Assembly: GCA_946623765.1 (NCBI GenBank)
Contig: CAMORL010000077.1
Coordinates: 1 to 7,666, forward strand
From: an uncultured Clostridia bacterium
GTDB taxonomy: Bacteria; Bacillota_A; Clostridia; Christensenellales; CAG-138
Direction of reading: 5' to 3'
DNA length: 7,666 nucleotides
Both the position numbers and the translations under genes were made by a program. The notes below the pieces were generated by a model. The model searched no databases and had not been told where the DNA came from. It worked only from the letters and a program-made list of their open reading frames with translations. Position 1 is the first letter of the stretch. The number at the start of each line of letters is the position of its first letter. Shown piece after piece: positions 1-5,204 of this stretch.

Positions 1-87
1 GAGAGCTGATCGGATTCAATGCGCACAGAGGAAGGCGAAAGACGCAGCCCGAAGGAAGGGCTATAAAAAGCATATTAACCGACATCG
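1..87 (+). other. 3' tail of an upstream transcript, identity unknown
   Basis: The stretch lies before an intrinsic terminator, so it is probably the end of an upstream plus-strand transcription unit that starts outside the window. One reading frame has a TGA at 7-9, which could be the end of an upstream protein, but too little is visible to tell. The RNA form could fold locally: AGCCC (46-50) pairs with GGGCT (58-62) around a GAAGGAA loop, and GCG (35-37) pairs with CGC (43-45). The region is purine-rich, with GAGGAAGG and GAAGGAAGGG runs. It may be a plain 3' untranslated region or the end of a structured RNA; I do not recognise an RNA family. The other two forward frames stay open through the terminator and look non-coding. 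Confidence 0.3.
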
Positions 88-115
88 CACAAGGGACTCC
101 GGTTCCTTGTGTTTT
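88..115 (+). terminator. Intrinsic terminator of the upstream unit
   Basis: A 10-bp stem, CACAAGGGAC (88-97) with GTTCCTTGTG (102-111), contains one G-T wobble and closes on a TCCG loop. In RNA this is a C(UCCG)G tetraloop of the stable UNCG class. TTTT follows at 112-115. The complementary strand has no T-run after the hairpin, so it works on the plus strand only. It isolates the following promoter from upstream transcription. Confidence 0.8.
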
Positions 116-128
116 CCCGTTTATGGGA

Positions 129-157
129 TTGCAATGCGTACAAAACCATGGTAATAT
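129..157 (+). promoter_or_regulatory. Housekeeping sigma promoter for the amidohydrolase-WYL operon
   Basis: TTGCAA (129-134) is separated by 17 bp from TAATAT (152-157), and TG at 149-150 makes an extended -10. The predicted transcription start is near 164, only about 12 nt before the ATG at 176. The ribosome binding site AGAGG (163-167) would therefore sit at the very 5' end of the mRNA. No repressor palindrome is obvious around it. Confidence 0.7.
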
Positions 158-175
158 GATACAGAGGCACAGGAT

Positions 176-1765
176 ATGAACTTTGATCGGATCATTAAAA
201 ACGGATTGATTGTCGACGGCAGCGGCGCAGAGCCGTATCGCGCCGACGTCGGAATCACCGGCAAAACGATCGCCGCGATCGGCGATCTTTCCGCGGCAGG
301 CGCGGGGGAGGTCTTCCACGCGGCGGGCAAGGCCGTCACGCCGGGTTTTATTGACGCGCACCGGCATGCGGACACGGCGATCTTTCGGGACGGCTTCGGC
401 GAAGCGGAGTTATTGCAGGGTCTCACGACGATCATCAACGGAAACTGCGGATTAAGCGCTGCGCCGGTGTTCGGTCCGCACAAGGCCGACGTAGCGGCGT
501 ATCTCTATCCGATCACGGGCAATATCCGCGATCTTCCGGTCGAAAGTCTTACGGCGTATCTCGATGCGCTGTCCGCCCGTCCGCTGCCGCTGCACGCGGG
601 GATGCTCATAGGGCTCGGCACGGTTCGCGCCGCCGTCGCCGGGTTTTCGAAGGATCTCACGGACGGGGATTACCGTGCGATCCGCGCGCTGCTCGAACAG
701 ACGCTTTCCGAAGGCGCACTCGGCGTTTCTTTGGGGCTCGGCTATGCGCCGGAGTGCTTTTTCGACACGGCGGGGCTTGTGCGCGCGCTTGCGCCGATCC
801 GCGATACGAAGATCACGCTTTCCGTACACATGCGTTCGGAATCCATGAACCTGCTCGATTCGATCGACGAAGCGCTTACGCTTGCAAAGGAACTGCGCGT
901 ACCGCTTCAGATCAGCCATTTGAAGGCGGTCGGCAAAGAACGGTGGGGAAAGCTCGTTTACGAAGCGCTCGAAAAGATCCGCCGCGCACGGGAGGACGGA
1001 CTCGACGTACGGTGCGACGCCTATCCGTACACGGCAGGGAGCACGCAGCTTTTACACGTTCTGCCGCCGGAGTTTCTCGCGGGCGGCACGGAAGCGATCG
1101 CAAAGCGGCTTGTCGATCCGGACGCGCAAAGGATCCTGAAGGATCGCCTTGCAAACGGTATGGATTTTGACAACTACGCAAAGCTGATCGGCTGGGAGAA
1201 CATTGAGATCTCCTCGGTGCGGTCGGAACGGGACAAGCGCTTTGTCGGCAAAACGATCGAAGCGGCGGCGGGGAGCGAAGAACCCTGGAAATTCTGCGCC
1301 GAGCTTTTGTCCCGCAACCGCTGCGCGGTCACGATGATCGATCGCCTCACATCGGAGGACGATATCGCCGCGATCTACAAAGAGCCGTTTTCATATGTGA
1401 TTTCGGACGCGACGTACCCCGAAAACGGCATCCCGCACCCGCGCGTGCACGGCGCGTTCGTGCATATCCTCGAACGCTTTGTCCGCGAGCGGAAAACGCT
1501 TTCGCTTCCGGAGGCGGTCAAAAAGATGACGCAGATGCCTGCTGACCGGTACGGACTCCGCAATAAAGGACGCATTGCGGTCGGCGCGGACGCGGATCTT
1601 CTCGTGTTCGATCCGGAGCGCGTGCTTGAGCGAGCGACCTATACTGAACCTGCGCAATGCTGCGAGGGAATCGAAACGGCGCTGGTAAACGGCGTACCGG
1701 CAGTTGAAAACGGAGAACTGACAGGCAAAACAAACGGAACGGTTTTGAAACGGAGGAGCTTATGA
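176..1765 (+). CDS. N-acyl-D-amino-acid deacylase (D-aminoacylase) family amidohydrolase
   Basis: This 529-residue protein has the normal length and full motif set of the D-aminoacylase branch of the amidohydrolase superfamily. Members hydrolyse N-acyl groups from D-amino acids or related cyclic amides using zinc, usually in the cytoplasm; no signal peptide is seen here. Visible motifs are an N-terminal beta-sandwich strand (residues 3-17), PGFIDAHRH with metal ligands H62 and H64, GNCG with C91 matching the family's bridging cysteine, HMRSE with H218, ISHLK with H248, the typical YPYTAGST block, and ISDATYPE with D411 at the catalytic aspartate position. HPR, a PAD.YGL segment, KGRI.VGADADLLVFDP and VNG near the C-terminus complete the family pattern. 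The ATG at 176 is supported by AGAGG 8 nt upstream and by the family start (DRIIKNGLIVDGSG). It overlaps the WYL gene by 4 bp, so the two are co-translated. SDATYPE in place of the more common GSDG marks a subgroup whose substrate I cannot assign; a dihydroorotase/hydantoinase-like role is possible. Confidence 0.9.
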   Translation: MNFDRIIKNGLIVDGSGAEPYRADVGITGKTIAAIGDLSAAGAGEVFHAAGKAVTPGFIDAHRHADTAIFRDGFGEAELLQGLTTIINGNCGLSAAPVFGPHKADVAAYLYPITGNIRDLPVESLTAYLDALSARPLPLHAGMLIGLGTVRAAVAGFSKDLTDGDYRAIRALLEQTLSEGALGVSLGLGYAPECFFDTAGLVRALAPIRDTKITLSVHMRSESMNLLDSIDEALTLAKELRVPLQISHLKAVGKERWGKLVYEALEKIRRAREDGLDVRCDAYPYTAGSTQLLHVLPPEFLAGGTEAIAKRLVDPDAQRILKDRLANGMDFDNYAKLIGWENIEISSVRSERDKRFVGKTIEAAAGSEEPWKFCAELLSRNRCAVTMIDRLTSEDDIAAIYKEPFSYVISDATYPENGIPHPRVHGAFVHILERFVRERKTLSLPEAVKKMTQMPADRYGLRNKGRIAVGADADLLVFDPERVLERATYTEPAQCCEGIETALVNGVPAVENGELTGKTNGTVLKRRSL

Positions 1766-2739
1766 AACGGGAAAATCAGAAATGCAAGATCCTGGTGATT
1801 CGCGATCTGCTGCTGGAAACGGACGAGCAGCATCCGCTGACCGTGCAGGACATCATCGGAAAACTGAAGGAACGCGGGATCGAAGCCGAGCGCAAGAGCG
1901 TGACGGACGATCTTCTGACGCTTTCGGATTACGGAATGGATATCGAATCGCTTGCGGTCGGCAAGCGCAAAGGATATTATCTTGCCTCGCGGATGTTTGA
2001 GCCCGCCGAACTGAAAATGCTTGTCGACAGCGTACAGGCGGCAAAGTTTCTGTCCCCGAAAAAGACCGCGCGTCTCATCAAAAAACTTGCCGCGCTTTCG
2101 AGCCGCGGCGAAGCGGCGCTTCTGAAACGTCAGCTGTACCTTTCCGACCGGGGCAAAACGGAGAACGAATCCGTATTCTACAACATCGACGCGATCCACG
2201 GCGCGATCGCGGAGGACAGGGAGATCACGTTCGTCTACTGGCAGTATGATCTCAATAAAAACCGCGTTCCGCGGAAAAGCGGTTCGCGCTATTGCGTCAG
2301 CCCGTTTGCGCTTGTCTGGGATGACGAGTTCTATTATCTGATCGCATACGACGCCGTGGACGCGCGGATCAAGCACTACCGCGTCGACAAGATGAATCGC
2401 ATTACGATCGGAGAGACGGAACGGCAGGGTAAGAACGCCTTCGCCGAACTCGACATGTCCGCATATACAAGCCGCAACTTTTCCATGTTTGCGGGGGAGG
2501 AGGCGGACGTCGTGCTGGATTGTGAGGAACGTTTGATCGGCGTGATCGTCGATCGCTTCGGCACGGACGTGTCCGTTCATCCGAACGGAGAGCGCTTTGA
2601 AGCGTTTGTGAAGGTTGCCGTTTCCGAGCAGTTCTTCGGCTGGGTCACGGCGCTCGGCGGCGCGGTGCGGATTGTTTCGCCCGGGTCGGTGAGGGAGCGA
2701 TTCCTTGCGTTTCTGGATCGCGTACAAAAAGCGCAGTAA
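1762..2739 (+). CDS. WYL-domain transcriptional regulator with N-terminal helix-turn-helix
   Basis: The 325-residue protein has the standard three-part layout of Bacillota WYL regulators. Residues about 8-75 form a winged helix-turn-helix of the DeoR/HTH_11 kind (pattern I.DLL....HPLTVQDI...L...G......SV..DL..L...G.DIE). Residues about 140-210 form the WYL domain, with Y191-Y192-L193 in the position of the name-giving Trp-Tyr-Leu, followed by the conserved HYRVDKM segment. Residues about 225-320 match the C-terminal extension, including SEQFFGWVTALGG. WYL domains bind small ligands or nucleic acid and switch the DNA-binding part. The start overlaps the amidohydrolase stop as ATGA, with a GGAGGAG ribosome site at 1752-1758 inside the upstream gene, so both are made from one mRNA. 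Its target is unknown. The operon promoter at 129 is one candidate, but no operator there is visible. Confidence 0.9.
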   Translation: MKRENQKCKILVIRDLLLETDEQHPLTVQDIIGKLKERGIEAERKSVTDDLLTLSDYGMDIESLAVGKRKGYYLASRMFEPAELKMLVDSVQAAKFLSPKKTARLIKKLAALSSRGEAALLKRQLYLSDRGKTENESVFYNIDAIHGAIAEDREITFVYWQYDLNKNRVPRKSGSRYCVSPFALVWDDEFYYLIAYDAVDARIKHYRVDKMNRITIGETERQGKNAFAELDMSAYTSRNFSMFAGEEADVVLDCEERLIGVIVDRFGTDVSVHPNGERFEAFVKVAVSEQFFGWVTALGGAVRIVSPGSVRERFLAFLDRVQKAQ

Positions 2740-2742
2740 ACG

Positions 2743-2770
2743 AAAAAAACCGCTCGAAAGAGCGGCTTTT
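2743..2770. terminator. Bidirectional intrinsic terminator between convergent genes
   Basis: CCGCTC (2750-2755) pairs with GAGCGG (2760-2765) around a GAAA tetraloop. On the plus strand C and TTTT follow (2766-2770). On the minus strand the hairpin is followed by seven T (complement of A2743-2749), so it should stop the XRE transcript efficiently as well as the amidohydrolase-WYL transcript. It starts 4 bp after the WYL stop codon. Confidence 0.85.
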
Positions 2771-2785
2771 CATCAAGCAGACCGA

Positions 2786-3145
2786 TTATTCTGCCGTGTC
2801 CAGCTTTTTACCGAGCGCGGCAAAAGCATCCGGGTCCGTTACACGCAGAAGTTCAACTGCGGTGACGGCGCGGACGGCGCGCATTCCCGCATCATCCAGG
2901 CGGGAATACCGCTCCAAAAGCTCGCGCTTTTCGCTGTCCATGAAAACAACAGTATCGCCGATGACGGGCTTGATACTGAGTACTTCGCAGATACGCATGA
3001 TGGTTTCAAAGGAAGTTCCGCCGATCCCCTTCTGCAAAGCGGTGACGATCGTCGATTGCGGAACACCGATGTACATCGAGAACTGACGTACGCTGCGGAA
3101 TTGCTTTTTGATCTCGGTTTTGATCAGTTTTGTAAGTTCATCCAT
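2786..3145 (-). CDS. Small XRE-family helix-turn-helix regulator
   Basis: This is a 119-residue DNA-binding protein. Residues about 17-60 carry a lambda-repressor-like helix-turn-helix: SVRQFSMYIGVP followed by recognition-helix residues QSTIVTALQKG and the stabilising segment SFETIMRICEVLSI. Residues 70-119 are charged and probably helical (ELLERYSRLDDAGMRAVRAV), likely for dimerisation. From memory, proteins with the same build (MDELTKLI..EIKKQ start, GIGGTSF after the HTH, KLD.KG tail) are common single-gene regulators in gut Clostridia. The ATG at 3145 is chosen because GGAGG lies at 3154-3158, 8 nt upstream, and a consensus promoter lies just beyond. A longer reading frame to 3358 would include that promoter and is rejected. 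It is divergent from the ABC exporter across 328 bp and may regulate itself or that operon; this is inference. Confidence 0.85.
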   Translation of the reverse strand: MDELTKLIKTEIKKQFRSVRQFSMYIGVPQSTIVTALQKGIGGTSFETIMRICEVLSIKPVIGDTVVFMDSEKRELLERYSRLDDAGMRAVRAVTAVELLRVTDPDAFAALGKKLDTAE

Positions 3146-3166
3146 GTTACACACCTCCACAATGTT

Positions 3167-3196
3167 ATAATAGCATAAAAAGGACAAACATGTCAA
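3167..3196 (-). promoter_or_regulatory. Promoter of the XRE regulator
   Basis: Read on the minus strand there is a perfect TTGACA -35 (3191-3196), an 18-bp spacer, and TATTAT as -10 (3167-3172) preceded by TG (3174-3175), giving an extended -10. The predicted start is near 3160, about 15 nt before the ATG, so GGAGG (3154-3158) begins at about the third transcribed base. Confidence 0.75.
3183..3194. promoter_or_regulatory. Possible operator of the XRE promoter
   Basis: The inverted repeat GACA-AACA-TGTC overlaps the -35 box and the adjacent spacer of the XRE promoter. Its position would suit autorepression by the XRE protein. The half-sites are only 4 bp, so it could be chance. Confidence 0.3.
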
Positions 3197-3245
3197 TAAA
3201 AAATATATTCTGATGCAATAATTTCCTGAAAAGTCGATAAAACCT

Positions 3246-3260
3246 GAATAATTATTATTC
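3246..3260. promoter_or_regulatory. Fur/PerR-like 7-1-7 palindrome
   Basis: GAATAAT-T-ATTATTC is a perfect 15-bp inverted repeat with a single central base. Its core ATAATnATTAT is identical to the core of the 7-1-7 box bound by Bacillus-type Fur, PerR and Zur regulators; only the outer two bases of each half differ. It lies 55 bp upstream of the plus-strand -35 box at 3315 and 50 bp upstream of the XRE -35 box, and overlaps no clear promoter. The local AT-richness raises the chance of coincidence. Confidence 0.35.
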
Positions 3261-3302
3261 TTTCCAAAATATGTATAGACAAATCCGCTGTTGCTTCGGT
3301 AA

Positions 3303-3316
3303 AAGGATCCATCCTT
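3303..3316. promoter_or_regulatory. Inverted repeat touching the exporter-side -35 box
   Basis: AAGGAT-CC-ATCCTT is a perfect 6-2-6 inverted repeat whose last two bases are the first two of the TTGACG -35 element. It has the same 2-bp centre spacing and GGAT/ATCC bases as the neighbouring palindrome at 3320-3335, though these sit at different positions in the half-site. It may be a second operator. Confidence 0.4.
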
Positions 3317-3343
3317 GACGGATTGCACGCAATCCTGTATACT
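3315..3343 (+). promoter_or_regulatory. Promoter upstream of the ABC exporter operon
   Basis: TTGACG (3315-3320) and TATACT (3338-3343) are separated by exactly 17 bp, a near-consensus housekeeping promoter. The predicted start is near 3350, giving a leader of about 124 nt before the exporter ATG, or 12 nt before the small ORF at 3362. A perfect palindrome fills the spacer, so this promoter is probably controlled by a repressor. Confidence 0.65.
3320..3335. promoter_or_regulatory. Perfect palindromic operator inside the promoter spacer
   Basis: GGATTGC-AC-GCAATCC is a perfect 7-2-7 inverted repeat. It overlaps the last base of the -35 box and ends 2 bp before the -10 box. A dimeric protein bound here would block RNA polymerase. 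The cognate protein is not known from sequence; the divergent XRE regulator is the nearest candidate. Confidence 0.6.
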
Positions 3344-3361
3344 GATGCAAACCTGCAAAGG

Positions 3362-3466
3362 ATGTTCTGCAAGGACTGCGAAAGGACCGATCTGCGCTTT
3401 TTTCCGATCGCCGGTTTATGCCGTTCAACCAAAGGTTGCTGGATTTATCCCTTCGACGCTGTATAA
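3362..3466 (+). CDS. Possible 34-residue Cys-rich leader peptide (doubtful)
   Basis: An ATG at 3362 opens 34 codons ending in TAA at 3464-3466, 7 nt before the exporter ATG. The ATG lies 12 nt after the predicted start of the promoter at 3315-3343. The peptide begins MFCKDC and has cysteines at 3, 6, 20 and 26, a possible metal- or redox-binding pattern. Against it, the AAAGG at 3357-3361 abuts the ATG, which is too close for a normal ribosome site. The cysteines also arise largely from a repeated CTGC motif, and a second frame here is Cys-rich too. It may be a leader peptide or chance. Confidence 0.2.
   Translation: MFCKDCERTDLRFFPIAGLCRSTKGCWIYPFDAV
3426..3438. promoter_or_regulatory. Short inverted repeat before the exporter
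   Basis: CAACC-AAA-GGTTG is a perfect 5-3-5 inverted repeat 24-36 bp upstream of the TATAAT box at 3462, overlapping the weak -35-like TTGCTG (3436-3441). It could be an operator for the proximal promoter or a small hairpin in the leader of the distal transcript. Confidence 0.3.
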
Positions 3467-3467
3467 T
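3462..3467 (+). promoter_or_regulatory. Consensus -10 box placed for a leaderless exporter mRNA
   Basis: TATAAT is a perfect -10 element whose last base is 7 nt before A3474, the first base of the exporter ATG, so a transcript from here would begin at the start codon. The -35 side is weak: TTGCTG (3436-3441) is 20 bp away, and no better hexamer lies at 16-18 bp. It may need an activator, or be fortuitous. Confidence 0.4.
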
Positions 3468-3473
3468 AGACAT

Positions 3474-5204
3474 ATGAAAACGATCCTGAAATATCTGAAA
3501 CCGTATCGAAACCCGTTGATTCTGACCGCCGTGCTGTGCGTGATATACACGCTCAGCTCGGCTTTCCTGCCGTATCTGATGAGCCGTATCGTCGATGACG
3601 GCATTGCCGCGGGCGACATGGGCACGATCCTGAAGCTGGGCGGCATGATGCTCGGGCTTGCGATTCTTTCCATGCTCTGCGCGCTTTGGACGAGCGCAGT
3701 GAACGCAAGGATCTCGGCAGGCTTTTCGCACGATCTGACCCGCAGCATCTTTCACAAGGCGTCCGCGCTGGATTTTGAGAACTTTTCGCGGATCGGCACG
3801 TCCGGGCTTCTGACGCGCTCCACGCACGACGTTTCGACGCTGTCCGGCGCTTCGTCCATGATGGTGAACGTCGTGGTCGTCGTTCCGATCCTGATGGCGG
3901 GCGGCGTCGCGTTTGCGCTGCTTTCCGATCGCGTGCTTGCGCTGATTCTTCTGCTTGCGACACCGCTGGCATTTTTGATCCTGTTTCCGATCGTGCGGCA
4001 TCTCGACCGGCTCTGGAAACTCTCCGACGAGTACATCGACGAGCAGAACCGGCTGATGCGCGAACGTCTTTCCGGCATCCGGGTCATCCGCGCGTTCGAC
4101 AAGGAAGCGCACGAGCACGGACGCATTAAGCATGCAACGGAGGAAATGGCAAAGTACATCATCCGGGCAAACGTCCGGGCAGGGTATGTGAATCCGCTCT
4201 GCATGCTGGTGCTGAATTTCGCCGCAGTCGTGATGCTGCTGGTCGGCGCAAACCGTCTGCAGAAACCGGAACTGATGCAGGCAGGACTGACGGCGGGCGG
4301 CGTGATCGCCACCGTGCAGTATGTCGCGCTGATTCTGAACGGCGTGATGATGCTTTCCTGGACGTTCGTCTTTCTGCCGCATCTCAAGGTCTGCATCAAT
4401 CGTGTGACCGAAGTTCTGAACCTTCCGGACGAACCGGAACTCGAGGGCAGCGGTCAAATCATCGGCGGAGACCTCGTTTTGAGCGGCGTCGGATTCTCCT
4501 ATCCGGACAGCGAACTCAAGACGCTTTCCGGAATCGACCTGACCGTGCATGCGGGCGAGACCGTTGCGATCATCGGCGGAACGGGCAGCGGGAAATCGAC
4601 GATCCTGAAGCTGCTGCTCAATTTCTATCCGCCGACGGAGGGCGGGATCTCGCTCGGCGGGAAGCCGTACGCAGAGATCGGGCGCGCCGACGTGCGCAGC
4701 AATATCTCCGCCGCACTGCAGAAGGGCATGGTGTTCGAGGGAACGCTTCTTGACAACGTGCGCATGGGAAATCCGAACGCGAGCGAGGACGACGTGAGAA
4801 CCGTGCTCGACATCGCGCAGATGACCGAGTTTGCGGATTCCCATCCGGAAGGATTGTCCTACCGGCTCGCGCAGGCGGGGGCGAACATTTCCGGCGGACA
4901 GAAACAGCGTATCAGCATTGCCCGTACGATTCTGAAGCCTGCTTCGGTATATGTGTTCGACGACAGCTTTTCCGCGCTTGACTACCTTACCGAGAGTAAG
5001 CTCAGGAAAGCGCTGAACCGCTATCTTGCGGGGAAGTCGCAGATCATCATCACACAGCGCGCGGCAACCGCCATGCGCTGCGACCGGATCTACGTCATCG
5101 AGCAGGGCGGCATTGTCGGGAGCGGTACGCATGCCGAGCTTGTCAAATCCTGCAAGGTCTACCGAGAGATCGTCCGTTCGCAGTTGGGAGGTGACGCCGT
5201 ATGA
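3474..5204 (+). CDS. ABC exporter half-transporter, degenerate ATPase subunit
   Basis: This is a 576-residue membrane protein with fused transmembrane and nucleotide-binding domains (type IV/B-family exporter). An amphipathic elbow (MKTILKYLKPYR) precedes about six membrane helices, for example near 14-34, 55-76, 131-150, 154-176 and two between about 240 and 300. The ATPase domain begins near 340, with Walker A GGTGSGKST (368-376), Q-loop Q416, signature SGGQ (473-476), Walker B ending D496 and D-loop SALD (500-503). The catalytic glutamate position is Asp (D497) and the switch histidine is Gln (Q528). These two changes are typical of the inactive site in heterodimeric drug exporters such as BmrC/BmrD, LmrC/LmrD and TM287/288. 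It should pair with the next gene product in the cytoplasmic membrane to expel drugs, lipids or peptides; the substrate cannot be read from sequence. The ATG at 3474 is the only plausible start, yet no Shine-Dalgarno sequence precedes it. Confidence 0.92.
   Translation: MKTILKYLKPYRNPLILTAVLCVIYTLSSAFLPYLMSRIVDDGIAAGDMGTILKLGGMMLGLAILSMLCALWTSAVNARISAGFSHDLTRSIFHKASALDFENFSRIGTSGLLTRSTHDVSTLSGASSMMVNVVVVVPILMAGGVAFALLSDRVLALILLLATPLAFLILFPIVRHLDRLWKLSDEYIDEQNRLMRERLSGIRVIRAFDKEAHEHGRIKHATEEMAKYIIRANVRAGYVNPLCMLVLNFAAVVMLLVGANRLQKPELMQAGLTAGGVIATVQYVALILNGVMMLSWTFVFLPHLKVCINRVTEVLNLPDEPELEGSGQIIGGDLVLSGVGFSYPDSELKTLSGIDLTVHAGETVAIIGGTGSGKSTILKLLLNFYPPTEGGISLGGKPYAEIGRADVRSNISAALQKGMVFEGTLLDNVRMGNPNASEDDVRTVLDIAQMTEFADSHPEGLSYRLAQAGANISGGQKQRISIARTILKPASVYVFDDSFSALDYLTESKLRKALNRYLAGKSQIIITQRAATAMRCDRIYVIEQGGIVGSGTHAELVKSCKVYREIVRSQLGGDAV

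Larger units (their letters stand above)
3146..3473. other. Divergent regulatory intergenic region, 328 bp
   Basis: The region between the XRE regulator and the ABC exporter has an AT-rich left half (about 3165-3290) and a mixed right half. It holds the minus-strand XRE promoter (3167-3196), inverted repeats at 3183-3194, 3246-3260, 3303-3316, 3320-3335 and 3426-3438, a plus-strand promoter at 3315-3343, and a second plus-strand -10 box at 3462-3467. A 9-bp direct repeat CTGATGCAA occurs at 3210-3218 and 3342-3350, the second copy overlapping the end of the plus-strand -10 box. Three CTGC-(A/G)AAGGA-like repeats start at 3353, 3367 and 3376. I see no tRNA or recognised riboswitch. A possible 34-codon ORF at 3362-3466 is listed separately. 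Confidence 0.7.

Noticed and set aside
20..62. Resemblance to c-di-GMP or glycine riboswitch fragments (GCGCACAG, GACGCAG, CCGAAGGA)
   Set aside because: Only short word matches are present. The paired elements of either riboswitch cannot be assembled, and a terminator rather than a reading frame follows directly.
1639..2727. A 362-codon antisense open frame over the WYL gene
   Set aside because: It is a shadow of a well-supported gene, with no motif; the plus-strand protein has an intact WYL family pattern.
2705..3178. A 157-codon plus-strand frame spanning the first terminator and the XRE gene
   Set aside because: It starts inside the WYL gene, crosses a strong terminator and is antisense to a convincing XRE gene.
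3146..3358. N-terminal extension of the XRE protein to an upstream ATG at 3358
   Set aside because: The extension would contain the XRE promoter and ribosome binding site. The 119-residue form begins exactly after a good GGAGG.
3315..3473. N-terminal extension of the exporter from a TTG at 3315
   Set aside because: The TTG is the -35 element itself, upstream of any transcript from that promoter. Exporters of this family begin at the amphipathic MKTILKYLKPYR segment.
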